From NCBI GenBank assembly GCA_963920635.1, contig OY987307.1:3968001-4032000 (forward strand): a DNA stretch of 64,000 nucleotides, read 5' to 3'. A program made the position numbers and the translations under genes. Positions 32,260 to 42,400 of the stretch are shown one piece after another. The stretch's first letter is position 1, and every line of letters begins with the position of its first letter. The notes below the pieces were generated by a model. It did not search any database, was not told where the DNA came from, and was given only the letters and a program-made list of their open reading frames with translations. The stretch is from Pseudeuparius sepicola. Lineage: Eukaryota; Arthropoda; Insecta; Coleoptera; Anthribidae.

Positions 32260-32429
32260 GAATGTAGACACTAAATTATAATCATGTTAGTAAAGACTGG
32301 GAACCAGGATTAGTACTAAAAGTAGATGATGCACCAAGGTCGTAGATAGTTAAAGATTTCGCCGGTCATATTGTCCGTCGTAACAGGGTTGATATTAACA
32401 ATCATTTGTACAATGTAGTCATGAAGTAG
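32260..32429 (+). pseudogene. Gypsy-like pol, C-terminal fragment
   Basis: The frame reads KDWEPGLVLKVDDAPRS, a stop, then IVKDFAGHIVRRNRVDIN. This is the pattern of the small domain following the integrase of Ty3/gypsy elements (W-x-P-G-x-V, then P-R-S and R-R-N-R). Only about 50 codons remain, with one nonsense codon. No LTR recognised beside it. Confidence 0.45.
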
Positions 32430-32934
32430 AAACATTTGTTGTGAATCCATTTAAAATTACAGAGGATAACAATTAGAATCTAGACAAAACACTGCAATGG
32501 CAAATGTCAAGCAAAACACATTTTAAATACACCAAAGTAACTTTAGTAACCATTTAAACAGTTAAAAATGGCACTCCCTGTGCTACGGGCACAAGAACAT
32601 GGTGTTCCAAGAATAACTGTATTATAGAGTTACTGAGAAATTTCCTATAGGCTGCAAGAGTGGTTTTGATGCAATTTCGACTAGTCAAGAAGAAAATCTT
32701 CTACAGTATTTGATTACAGAAGTTGGAAGAACTAAAGAACAGCTAGGGGTTTTTGAAACGACACGCTCAAATAAGTGAAACTAATAATTGAGCCGCAGTG
32801 TCTGAGTAAAAAATACGAGAATGGTAAGCTATATCTTCTTACCAAAGAATGAAACTAAGTCAGAAAATTCAAAAGCGTGACTTCTCTGTTTTGAAGGGCT
32901 CTATTTGGAAAGAAACCAATGCTAATTTGCTAAA

Positions 32935-33662
32935 GGCGGGTACAGACCAAGTTCCAATGCAAACCAACGCTCGTTGGCGTTGGGATTGGAGACGATTGGA
33001 AACTGTTGGAAATGATTAAAGATGTTTAGTACACACCACATTTAGTTTTCAATTGGATACCGTTGGTTGCGGTTCGGTCATTTTGCGAGACAAGATATTT
33101 TGATAATTCCGTATATTATAATGTCATCAAATGATGATCATTTATTGTGTGCAAGCGGATTTTTAGTTGTGAATTCTTTAATTAAGAACAAAAAGAAAAA
33201 ACGTAAACCGAGACGCTGGTGGATGACAGCAATTTATAAAAATAGAAGTGCCTACAGTACAAGTAATTTGCTGGATGAGCTTCGGAGTGAAGACAGCAAT
33301 CATTTCAAGGCCTTCTGCAGACTGACTCCAGAAATATTTGATTATAACATGGGATTATCCCGGTATAATCGAATTACTTTGAGACACAAATCATCGTCCC
33401 ATTCCATATCGAAACGCACTAAAAATACCTCCGACGCCAGCGAACGCTCACCAACAACTGATTCCGTCCACATCAAATCAAACATCTCTTTGATGTACCG
33501 CTAAGCGACCGAACGCAGGCCAACGCCAACGCTAGTCTTGGAAGCCGTTGGAATGCATTGGCGTGCGTTCGCCACCGCCGTACAGATCGATTCCAACGCC
33601 ATCCAAATATCTCTCCACATGTGCCTTGGGATGCGTTGGAGCTTTGGTCTGTACAAGGCATT
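32935..33662 (+). mobile_element. PIF/Harbinger-type insertion
   Basis: The left edge has GGGTACAGACCAAGTTCCAA (from 32939), and the right edge carries the inverted counterpart TTGGAGCTTTGGTCTGTACA (33635-33655). TTGGCGTTGG-type motifs recur near both ends. It interrupts the pogo-like relic. The exact target duplication is unclear. Internal coding sequence encodes the N-terminus of a HARBI1-like protein only, so it is a deletion derivative. Confidence 0.55.
33121..33504 (+). pseudogene. HARBI1-like transposase, N-terminal part
   Basis: From ATG 33121 the frame reads MSSNDDHLLCASGFLVVNSL, a Lys-rich patch, then RRWWMTAIYKNRSAYSTSNL and DSNHFKAFCRLTPEIFDYNM. W-W-x-x-x-I-Y followed by L-x-x-L-R-x-E-D and F-x-x-F-x-R-L-x-P-x-x-F is the usual HARBI1-like start. 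The DDE core is deleted; the frame runs into the right terminal region at 33504. Confidence 0.6.
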
Positions 33663-34339
33663 TAAATCTGGTTTTCGAGAAGGCGGTATTTATCCGTATA
33701 ACAGAAATGTCGTTGATAATACCAAGTAAGATCTAAAATTGTTACGAAAATATGAAGATCAGTAAAGGAGTCTACTGATCCCGGCGAAAACCAATTTTAA
33801 GTGTTCAGCTGGCCCTAGTTCTCCTCCTGGTAGCATTATAACACTGGCTTCTGATAGCGCCATAACACTTGCTTTTGACATTACAATCAGACAGGAGAGA
33901 TCTGATGTGTTATTTGAAGACTTACTTCCCTTCACCTCGCACTGACAAGCCACAAAATAGAAAAGGATTATTAGATTAGAAGAGAAAGTAAAGTTACAGA
34001 AAAAATCTCAAAAGAAATTAGCAAAGGCAAAAGGAAATAAAAGTAAGAAAACAAAGAGAGAGAACTGGAGAAGAAGTTGATAATAATTTAAGTAGTGGCG
34101 ACCCCGAAGGTGAAACATATGAACATTGCGTAAGTTTGAATTATTGCCACATGAATTAATGGATAGAGAGGAAAACCCGACCTTATCTTATTTTTTACTG
34201 GGGTGTATTCCACATGCATTTTATTAAAGCTGTTAAAATATAAAATTTGAATTTCCCACGTAGATTATCTATAGAATTGTCGTCACCTTTTCCCGTTAAA
34301 CAGAACTATGATAATGATGATGATGATGAACCCAGGGAG

Positions 34340-34993
34340 TTAAAATAGTCGATTTTGGAAAATATAAAATCAGACAATGATGATGATGAGGATTATGGCA
34401 AACAAGAAAAAAAGGAAGACAACACACGTTTTACAAACATTGCAGAAGAGTCATATAGGGGTTATTTGGAACAGTATGATCCTTTACCGAGAAAATACAT
34501 AAATGGAATGTATCAAGATGAGGAAAATAAAGAATTTGATCACAAATACGGTATTCGTTTAGATAAAAATAGTGAAAAATTCATGATTGGAGATTCAAAA
34601 GTAGACATTGATGGTTCTGACATCTTAGTTAAAAATAAACGTTTCAGAGGTACCCAAGGATTGTACGAATTGTTTTTTAAAAAAAGTCCAAACTATCAAC
34701 AAATTGTACTCAAGACCAATGCAAATCGGCGTCATTATAAACCTAACAAACAGGTTGATGGAAGTAGGCTTAAAAAATATAAGTCAATTATTGCTCCAAT
34801 AACAACTGGTAAAGGAATGTTTATGGAGGTGAACGGACATAAAATCGATTACATTCATTGGGACGATCCAAACGAGTTAGTCGACAGACTTCGTTTGTTG
34901 TTGGCATCACAGGCAGCAGGTCATACGGGTCACACCAACAAGATTAATTCCATAATAATTGAAGAATTCAAGGAAGCAAAAATAATTGCCTAA
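34340..34993 (+). pseudogene. Conserved accessory protein of Polinton-like elements (K-A-A-G-H-T-G type)
   Basis: About 213 residues. An acidic start (NIKSDNDDDEDYGKQEKKED), then KYGIRLDKNSEKFMIGDSKV, NKRFRGTQGLYELFFKKSP, IVLKTNANRRHYKP and LLLASQAAGHTGHTNK near the C-terminus. I recall this string of motifs from unannotated proteins of Polinton-like elements, next to integrase. No ATG occurs in frame near the start, and an in-frame TAG lies just upstream at about 34348, so the 5' end is broken or exonic. No nuclease or capsid signature is visible. It precedes the integrase by about 20 bases. Confidence 0.55.
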
Positions 34994-35089
34994 TCGCTGC
35001 TGCTACTGTCATGATTACGGTTGCTAAAAGACAAGTTGTCGAGGAAATTCACAAACCGGCTAGAATCAATTTTCCTAGACGTAGAACTA

Positions 35090-36698
35090 CACTCACCGGC
35101 ACGAAAAACGGAGCACTTATAATTTTTATTTAAAAAATGTAAAATTTTAATACTTTGCAATGGTTTATTATTATAATAAGTTAAAAGCAAACAACAACAT
35201 GTTTTAAGTAATATCTAACAACAATTAAACGTTTATTTGAAAAGCAAGACTAGACTGTTTTGAATAAAAATTTCCAAAAATTAAAAAGTACACAAGTCTT
35301 AGTTGGTCATGACTTTTCTTTTGTTTTTATTGTTTTGACAAGTCTGAGTTTAAAGAAGTGAAACAGTTCAAAGCTGTACTGCGTTTATTTAAGGTAAAAA
35401 TATGGCTGTTAATCCTGAAACAGCGGCTGCTATTGTTGCATTGCTTCAAGACGGAAGAACTGAGCGATATGTTGCCCAACAATATGCCGTATCCAATAGC
35501 ACTGTGCACCGTATTTATACACGTTTTTTGGAAACTAGAGCTTACACCAGACGACCTGGAACTGGTCCCCAACGAAAAACTAACGCTCATGATGATCGCT
35601 TCATCCTCTTGCAAAGTCGACGAGATCGTCGTGCTACAGCTGTAGAAATCAGAAATAGACTTCATCATGTTCGGAATATCAATGTAAGCGAACGTACAGT
35701 TAGACGAAGACTTGGAGAAGCCAATCTTACCAGTCGTAGACCTGCAACAGGTCCAGAGCTTCTTAGGCGTCATCGTGTTGCGCGACTTCGGTTTGCCAGA
35801 AATCATGAGCACTGGGGTGAAAATGATTGGGGGCGAATTTTATTTACTGATGAGTCCAGGTTTAGCCTGCGATCTCCAGATGGTCGCGAGAGAGTATGGC
35901 GAAGACCACAAGAGCGTTTTGCAGAATGTACCTTCAGTCCTAGAGTAGGATACCAAGGAGGTTCAGTAATGGTGTGGGCTCGAATTTCTCTGGAGGCACA
36001 CACTGAGTTGTACATCGTTCCAAGAGGCTCCTTAACTGCTGCCAGGTACATTGATGAAATTCTCCAAGATTTTGTTGTCCCGTATGTTGATTTTATTGGA
36101 AATAACTTTCTTCTGATGCATGATAATGCCAGACCTCATACCGCAAGAATCACTCAACAGTATTTAAATGATGTAAACATTCCTGTTTTGGAGTGGCCAG
36201 CGTTAAGTCCAGATGCGAACCCGATTGAACATGTTTGGGACATGCTTGGGCGAAGAATGCGAAGTCGTGTTTCTGCTCCTTTAACCATAAATCAGTTGAA
36301 ACAAGCTCTTTTAGAGGAATGGGACCTTATTCCTCAAGAGGACATTCGCCATTTGATTTTAGGCATGCCACGGAGAATGCATGCAATCATTCGAGCTCGC
36401 GGGGGTAATACCCGTTATTAAAAATGCTCCCCATTAGTTTTTGCTCAAAAATCGTTTAAGTTTTGATTCATTTAAGGACATTTTGCCACAACACCAATGT
36501 GGGTTTATCGTTCTAATTTTTTAAATTGTAACAAAAGTTTTTATTAAAAAAAAAGCGCCCAATTGTTATTAGAAATTACTTAAAACATGTTGTTGTTTGC
36601 GTTTAACTTATTATAATAATAAACCATCGCAAAGTATTAAAATTTCACATTTTTTAAATAAAAATTGTAAGTGCTCCGTTTTTCGTGCCGGTGAGTGT
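35090..36698 (+). mobile_element. Complete Tc1-type element
   Basis: The ends read CACTCACCGGCACGAAAAAC at 35090 and, reverse-complemented, the same at 36698. Inverted repeats of about 137 bp are over 90% alike by eye. TA is duplicated at 35088-35089 and 36699-36700. The empty target is preserved in the related sequence at 63911-63926. The 1609-bp element holds one intact transposase, so it may be recently active. Confidence 0.92.
35402..36421 (+). CDS. Tc1-family transposase, intact
   Basis: 339 residues from ATG 35402, normal for the family. Two helix-turn-helix regions fill the N-terminal 120 residues (RTERYVAQQYAVSNSTVHRI; NVSERTVRRRLGEANL). The catalytic domain has Asp in LFTDESRF (about 150), Asp in MHDNARPH (about 240) and Glu in NPIEHVWD, with DD34E spacing. 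No stop or frameshift. It binds the terminal repeats flanking it and performs cut-and-paste at TA. A TATA-like stretch upstream is not obvious. Confidence 0.93.
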   Translation: MAVNPETAAAIVALLQDGRTERYVAQQYAVSNSTVHRIYTRFLETRAYTRRPGTGPQRKTNAHDDRFILLQSRRDRRATAVEIRNRLHHVRNINVSERTVRRRLGEANLTSRRPATGPELLRRHRVARLRFARNHEHWGENDWGRILFTDESRFSLRSPDGRERVWRRPQERFAECTFSPRVGYQGGSVMVWARISLEAHTELYIVPRGSLTAARYIDEILQDFVVPYVDFIGNNFLLMHDNARPHTARITQQYLNDVNIPVLEWPALSPDANPIEHVWDMLGRRMRSRVSAPLTINQLKQALLEEWDLIPQEDIRHLILGMPRRMHAIIRARGGNTRY

Positions 36699-37808
36699 AT
36701 AATAAAATCCTTATACGATTTGTTTCAAGCCGATTTAGTTGAAATGATTTCCTACTCAAAAGAAAATAAGGGTTACAAGTACATACTAGTAGTTATAAAT
36801 TGTTTTTCAAAATACCTTTGGGCTCCACCTTTAAAAAATAAAACCGCTTCTGAGATTGCAACTGCTATGGAACAAGTCATTAAAAAACACAAAAAAATCA
36901 CTGATCTAGGTAAAGAATTCTACAATGATACGTTTAAGAAACTTATGAAAAAATACGGTGTCAATCACTACAGTGAATTTAGTGAAAAGAAGCGTCTATG
37001 GTGGAGAGAGTGAATCGAACATTAAAAGGTCTGATGTGGAAATAATTTAGTCTGCAAGGTAACTATAAATGGTTGAAATTGCTTCCAAAAATCTTGATAA
37101 TATACAACAATAAAAAATATAGAACGATTGGTATGAAACCAGCTGATGTAACTGAAAAACATGAAAAATGTTTGTAAGGTACAGTCTACAATAACATAAA
37201 AATTGTCGACTTAAAAAATAAATTTAAAGTTGGAGATCATGTACGTATTTCGAGGGGTTTTGATAAAAAAATACATACCAAATTGGTCAACTGAAATTTT
37301 TACGATTAGTAAAGTGCGACTGACAAATCCCACAACATATCTGTTAAAGGACGCTAGCGATCAGAACATTTCGGGAGGATTCTACAAGTATCAACTACAA
37401 AAAGTAAAGTATCCTGATGTGTATTTAGTTGAAAAAATTTTGAAAAGACATCCAGATAAAGTGTTTGTGAAATGGTTGGGATTCGATAACAAACACAACA
37501 GTTGGACTGATAAAACAAATGTTGCTTGAAAATTACTGTGATTGATAAAACGAATGTTACTTGATAATTATTTTAAAATGACGTCAATCTAATAAACATG
37601 TTTACACGAATGAATTAGCGAGATAACAATTTTTTCAAAAATCCAATTAACTACAAAATAACATATTTTGATCTTGGAAATGTTTTGCATAAACATAATG
37701 AAGTTGTTTTTAACGATAAAAGGTTTTTTAGAAATAAACTCATAAATATAACATCCAAACCGGGTTTAGTGTTGTTTTATGTAGTAGCAGCAGAAGCAAA
37801 GCGCAACA

Positions 37809-38078
37809 ATGGTGAACCGAAATTTAAGGCAAGAACAAGTGCGACAACAAAAAGCACTCGATAAGATGAAGAGGATGCCGATGTACAGACACGACTTACA
37901 AAAGGTGTATGAAGTGTGTAAGCATCCGACTCAGTTATCATCGAACGATTTAAGAAGAGTTGTAAACTCGTCTAAATTTATGAGCGAACAAGGGAAAAAC
38001 TCTTTTGCTAGAAGATTCAATCTTCCCAGCAGACCATCGCATTCCCCTACGAGGTCAACTGATTCGTTAGCCGATTAA
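37809..38078 (+). CDS. Small basic protein of the Polinton-like set (MVNRNL type), copy 1
   Basis: 89 residues from ATG 37809: Gln/Arg/Lys-rich helix (NLRQEQVRQQKALDKMKRMP), then QLSSNDLRRVVNSSKF and SEQGKNSFARRFNLPSRPSH, with a Ser/Thr/Pro tail. Two other copies exist (42855 plus 48875, and 51155). Conservation across three copies supports coding. No Cys/His or catalytic motif. Basic composition and small size suggest a DNA-binding or virion-core role; this is speculation. It lies 280 bp after the integrase. Confidence 0.65.
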   Translation: MVNRNLRQEQVRQQKALDKMKRMPMYRHDLQKVYEVCKHPTQLSSNDLRRVVNSSKFMSEQGKNSFARRFNLPSRPSHSPTRSTDSLAD

Positions 38079-38182
38079 CTACAGATAATTTAATTTTTAT
38101 TTCAAAATTGTGTACCTATATAAAATAAACATTTATAGTAATAGTCAAATAGTTTGAATTTTGTTGTCGACAAGTGTGCACC

Positions 38183-38597
38183 ATGTTTATTATTGACGTT
38201 CAAGAGTTCCAGTATAAAGATGAACAAAATTTTTTTGTGTAAAGAAATTTCAGTTTTGAATATAAATATGGGAACTACTGTACACAAGTTTGTAAACTTA
38301 CCGCTAGATTTGACTCAATTCAAACCAAAGATACAGTGTCACATGGAGTGGTTAACAAGAAATTTGCACGGATTGTGTTTTAACAGTTATAGTGAAGACT
38401 TTTTGGCTTATGAAAACATTGGTGATTTTATCAAGGAACAAGTAAAAGAGAAAGTCGTAGTTAAAGGTCTTCAGAAGAAAGGATGGTTGGAAAATTTTCT
38501 ACCAATTAACCAAATCACAAATTTATTCGACGATGGGTGTCCAGCACTAGAGAATTTGAAGCTCGCATTTAAGTCGTACCATTGTTTACACACGTAA
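38183..38597 (+). pseudogene. Conserved Polinton-like protein (MFIIDVQ type), copy 1
   Basis: ATG 38183 gives MFIIDVQEFQYKDEQNFF and stops; a T-run frameshift near 38230 moves coding to the frame with FLCKEISVLNINMGTTVHKF, MEWLTRNLHGLCFNSYSEDF, VVVKGLQKKGWLENFLP and CPALENLKLAFKSYH. The second copy (51493) has the start region in frame, showing that the T run is the lesion. I recall this architecture (V-D-x-Q-G-F start, W-L-x-N-x-H-G-L, V-K-G-x-x-K-x-x-W-L) from unannotated arthropod element proteins. Fold and function unknown to me. Confidence 0.6.
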
Positions 38598-38881
38598 ATA
38601 ATGCTTTAAATTGCAATTTGGAAAATGTATACTACTAGTATTATTGGATTATTTATTGTAAAAATAGGTTATAAAATAAATAGACAAATTTTAAGGTTTT
38701 TTATTCTACCATATTTGACCATGTCCAACATCAAGTAGTGTCCCCCCGTCTTGTTGGGAACTTGGAGGTGTCGTCGTCGTCGTCGTCAACGATGACATTT
38801 CATCCGTATGTTGTTTTGAAACTGCTGCTGCTGCTTCTCTTTCTACGCTGTTGCTGCTGCTGCTGTTCCTCTCCCTCATCA
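38598..38881. other. Spacer with CGT/GCT trinucleotide runs
   Basis: GTCGTCGTCGTCGTCGTC near 38768 and CTGCTGCTGCT tracts near 38820-38865. Similar CGACGACGACGAC occurs at 52055 in the other copy. Possibly the decayed C-terminus of the minus-strand gene. Confidence 0.4.
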
Positions 38882-39295
38882 CTAGATCTCTTGTAAATCA
38901 GGCGACTCTAAATATAATTTTCGTTTTACTCCTCCAACGATGCTGGGACGATCGTCATCTTGATCATCCAATAAATTAAATTTATATTTTCTAACTGTGT
39001 CTTCTAAAATTTTAAACTCGTCCTCCTTTTCGATCTTTGCTCTACGGGTAAATTTCCAAACTTCTTCCTCAATGTTATAGCCCTCGGACAATAAGACAAC
39101 GAGAGGAAGACATTGTCTCCTTTACTTTTTAATTCCTTAACACCATATCTAGAAATAAATTAAATAATTTTTTTAATAAATTTTAAATAAATAAATAACT
39201 TACTGAAATAATTGCTTCATAACGACCATCAAATGTTTTATTGGAAAGTTCACTTTGTCGGTAAATACTACAATCGTACATGGAACGGTAGCCAT
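38882..39295 (-). pseudogene. Conserved two-exon gene of the Polinton-like set (YGVKEL type)
   Basis: Minus strand: exon 1 (39295-39204) encodes MATVPCTIVVFTDKVNFPIK and ends MKQLF plus two bases; donor GTAAGT; acceptor TTTCTAG; exon 2 (from 39148) continues in phase with QYGVKELKSKGDNVFLSLSY. The longest continuation (SEGYNIEEEVWKFTRRAKIE, then KILEDTVRKYKFNLLDD) is in another frame, implying one frameshift near 39090. Exon 1 is repeated at 52106-52200, and exon 2 relatives lie at 14956, 15909 and 40925. Divergent from the gene at 39573, with 277 bp between. Function unknown. Confidence 0.6.
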
Positions 39296-39572
39296 TGTTG
39301 AATCGTTGAACAAGCAAATACAACTAATGCTTACATCGAAAACGATCCGAGATTATATACAGAAATTACGCAAAACATTTCCATTTGCGTCATTTTCCTT
39401 GTTACTTAAATTGTTGAATGAAAAAATTTGTTATCAATCCTATTTTGTAACCATTACATTTAATTAGTATATCTTTAAATGTTGACGTTAGATTCAGTAA
39501 ACCCTGTCTGTGTTTCTCGTTACTAACTTAAACACATACTCTTGCGGTCAATTTTCAGACCGATTTATCAAC
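39296..39572. promoter_or_regulatory. Likely bidirectional promoter region
   Basis: Separates the starts of divergent genes at 39295 (minus) and 39573 (plus). No strong TATA box is seen. ACAGACCGATTTATCAACATG immediately precedes the plus-strand ATG. Assignment is by position only. Confidence 0.3.
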
Positions 39573-39857
39573 ATGAATTCAGCACTACAAAAGGCGATTA
39601 TCGAAGAAACGAGGTTATGGAAGGAGGATGAGGAGAAGAACAGGAAAGAAATAGAAATAGAGGAGAGGAAACGGCTGCACTACTGGGATGATTGGGACAA
39701 CGAGACCGAAGGCATGTACAGACCCGAACTGGAAGAAAGAAACGTAATAAGATTTCCAACCACGAAAAACAAAAGAGAGAAGAAGGCATTTAGGCGTATG
39801 GCGTGGTTCGTTGATAACAAGTACAAATTTAACAAGGAAAATATATATATTTTTTAA
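39573..39857 (+). CDS. Small charged protein of the Polinton-like set (ALQ/ETRL type), copy 1
   Basis: 94 residues from ATG 39573: MNSALQKAIIEETRLWKEDE, a Glu/Lys/Arg-rich helix, then MYRPELEERNVIRFPTTKNK and a basic end (REKKAFRRMAWFVDNKYK). Related to the protein at 21147-21437. A further fragment of the same gene is embedded at 42008-42085. No catalytic motif or membrane segment. Alternating charge suggests a long helix. Downstream, 136 bp away, is the coiled-coil-like gene. Confidence 0.65.
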   Translation: MNSALQKAIIEETRLWKEDEEKNRKEIEIEERKRLHYWDDWDNETEGMYRPELEERNVIRFPTTKNKREKKAFRRMAWFVDNKYKFNKENIYIF

Positions 39858-39993
39858 TTAATTAATATTTAAATGCAAAACAGCAAAACATTTCCACTAA
39901 TAAATTCTTGTTATCAACCTAATTACATTTAATTGGCACAGAATTCAGTACTTATACAACACTGGTGGTTCAGCTTGTTACCATTTCGTCAAT

Positions 39994-40269
39994 ATGAGTA
40001 GCAGCAGCAGCAGTTCTCAGCAAGTCCTCGATGAGATGTCCGATGAAGCCGTTAAGAAAGTAGAAATGGTGAGTAGATTGATTAAAACAAAAAACGATTT
40101 GCTAACAATTATTTGTCATTATAAAAAAATTGTTTTCACATTGAAGAAAGCTCTTAAATTAAAATGTGTTAAAAACTTTTCTAAAGTCGAATCAAATTTT
40201 GCAATTCTTAGAAGTTATATTCAAAAGTTTAAAACTAAATTAGAGAAAAAAGGGAGTTTCAAAAAATAA
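39994..40269 (+). CDS. Small coiled-coil-like protein upstream of pPolB, copy 1
   Basis: 91 residues from ATG 39994: a Ser run (SSSSSSSQQ), then EMSDEAVKKVEMVSRLIKTK and helical, Lys-rich sequence to KKGSFKK. Homologous to the minus-strand protein at 14450-14746 (shared KK[IV]EMVSR[IL] and C-terminal L-x-x-Y-[LI]-x-x-F-K). It lies directly before the polymerase. Function unknown. Confidence 0.6.
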   Translation: MSSSSSSSQQVLDEMSDEAVKKVEMVSRLIKTKNDLLTIICHYKKIVFTLKKALKLKCVKNFSKVESNFAILRSYIQKFKTKLEKKGSFKK

Positions 40270-42400
40270 AAATTTAGTTTGGCAAGATGTAGAGTCATGT
40301 TTTAATAGTAGAATTAAATCTGGTATCACAACAACAACACAGTAAATGCTATTTTCTATGGTGTATTTATCAAACCTCAAACTGGTGAAACTTCTATTAA
40401 ACACTTTTCAACACAAAATGCAATCATTGACAATAACAATAATTTAAAAACTGGTACAAACCTTATGCTTCGCATAAAATTTTAACGAAACTTGAAGAAT
40501 TTTAAGAAAGGGACAGTGGATCGGCGTTATTGGCAAATTTACATTTGAAAATTAATTTAAATCAATACATATTGCCCTATAATAGTTGATATATCCACCT
40601 CTGTTGATTTACCCAAAGCTATACAGAATACAAAAAGTGATATCAATTCAAAGAATAAAGATCCTTATTGCTTTCTATGGTCAGTTGTTAGTGCTTTATA
40701 TCCCGCAAAAGATAACGTAACTGGAACTTCATCATATCCTCATTTTAGTAAAATGTTGAAATTCAATAACATTCAATTTCCCATAAATTTAAAGGACATT
40801 CCCAAATTTTAACAATTAAATAGACTAGCAATAAATGTGTTTAATTAATGAAAAAAATCAAGTTCTACCATTGACAATGAGTAAAACAAAATTTTCACCT
40901 AGGATAAATTTACTTAAATTTACTAGATATGGTATTAAGGAGATAAAAACTAAGGGAGACAAAGTTTCCTCTCGTTGTCTTATTGTCCGAAAGCTGTAAC
41001 ATTGAAGGAAGAAATTTGGAAATTTACCCGTAAGGTATATGCGGGCAAAGATCGAAAAGGAGAGAGTTCTGTAACCAAGAGTGGAGTGATAGTGATGAAT
41101 GAAAATACTATAAAGATTATTATCATTTTGCTTACATAAAAGATTTGTCTCGTCTGGTTCATAATCAAATTGGTAACGCAAAATACAAGAAATGGTGTTG
41201 TGAGAGATGTTTCAATAATTTTAGCAGTGAATTTCATTTAAATAAGCATATAGAGAATTGTGAAAATTTGGATGAGTAGTTTTACCTTCAGAAAAAACAA
41301 AATTATGAAATTTAAAAATTTTACATACAAACAGCTTACTCCATTTGTTATATGCAGAGCCTTGAGAGTATTCTTATACCTTTTAACGATTAAAACAACA
41401 GTGCTAGTAAATCGGAGAAATATAAAAAACATTAAGCGTACAGTATTTGTTATTATTTGAAATCAACGTATGATGATTCTTTATCGAAATTAAAACTATA
41501 TACAGGTCGCAATTGTCAGGATTGGTTTTCACGAGAACTGCAACAAATTGCTATAGAATTACATACAATTTTTAATAATCCCAAACCCATGGAGGATTTA
41601 ACAAGTGAGGAAAGAAACAATTTCAAACAGCTCATGTATGTCACATGCGAAAAACTCTTTGAAAACACACTTAATGATAAAGTAAAAGATCATAATCATT
41701 TTACTGGTAAATATAGAGGACCGGCACACATGATATGCAACCTACAATTTAAATAATCATATTTTGCAGTTATTTTTCATAACATGTGTGGATACGATTG
41801 TCATTTTTTAATTAAATCACTTAGGGCAAAAGTTAAAGGTAGAATAAGCTTATTACCCTTGAACAAAGAAATATACATTTCGTTTACAACGTATATCGAT
41901 GGTACTGACGTTAGTTTCAGATTTTTAGATGAACTTAGATTCATGCCAAGTAGTTTAAGTTATGCCAAGTAGTTTAGGTTATGGAAAGAGGACGAGGAGA
42001 AGAACAGGTATCCAGCACTACAAAAGGCAATTATCGAAGAAACGAGGTTATGGAAGGAGGATGAGGAGAACATGAAAGAAGAACGAAATCATATTTTTTC
42101 AATAAAGAACAATTTGAATTAGTTACAAGAAAAGGTGTTTTTCCTTATGAAGATCTAGACTGTTGGGAAAAATTGTAGGACACTAGTTTACCATCAAAGG
42201 AATTAGTAAAATACACAACGAAGACATTTCTGATGGTGATTCGCTAATTACAGCCACGTTAACAATGTATGACAAACGTTTAACATTCAAAATTTACATG
42301 AATATACAGAATTGTATTTAAAAACAAATGTGTTATTACTTGCAGATATTTTTGAAAATTTCAGAGATATGTGTTTCAAAACATACAAACATACAAATAA
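40270..42400 (+). pseudogene. Protein-primed DNA polymerase B, copy 4
   Basis: Fragments appear in normal order: GVFIKPQTGETSIKHFSTQN near 40360, PYCFLWSVVSALYPAKDN near 40665, the exonuclease I region near 41335 (frame destroyed), QDWFSRELQQIAIELHTI near 41520, DHNHFTGKYRGPAHMICN near 41690, exonuclease [14 protein letters not shown] near 41790, and [18 protein letters not shown] near 42312. A stretch at about 40910-41040 is a copy of the YGVKEL-gene exon, and 42008-42085 copies the ALQ/ETRL gene, so other element pieces intrude. The palm domain is missing, replaced by integrase sequence from about 42405. Confidence 0.75.

Larger units (their letters stand above)
32560..34065 (+). pseudogene. 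Second pogo/Tigger-like relic, split by a Harbinger insertion
   Basis: ATG 32568 begins MALPVLRAQEHGVPRITVL, resembling a psq helix-turn-helix. The catalytic region is missing. Right of the inserted DNA, AFKSGFREGGIYPYNRNVV (33656-33715) matches the post-catalytic G-I-x-P-x-N-R-N motif of pogo-like transposases. A Lys-rich helical tail (EEKVKLQKKSQKKLAKAK) follows at about 33975-34060. It is distinct in sequence from the gene at 3140-5199. Confidence 0.5.
35010..37529 (+). pseudogene. Polinton-like retroviral-type integrase with chromodomain, split by Tc1
   Basis: The ATG at 35010 starts MITVAKRQVVEEIHKPARIN, interrupted by the Tc1 element at 35090-36698. Past it are the core motifs: LFQADLVEM (first Asp), TDLGKEFYND (second Asp) and, in a shifted frame near 37003, VERVNRTLKGL (Glu). 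[22 protein letters not shown] and TNPTTYLLKDA follow, then a chromodomain (YLVEKILKRHPDKVFVKWLG) ending at 37529. The enzyme would insert element DNA; a chromodomain may steer it to marked chromatin. Frameshifts near 37000 and 37255 and stops at 37042 and 37176 disable it. Confidence 0.8.
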
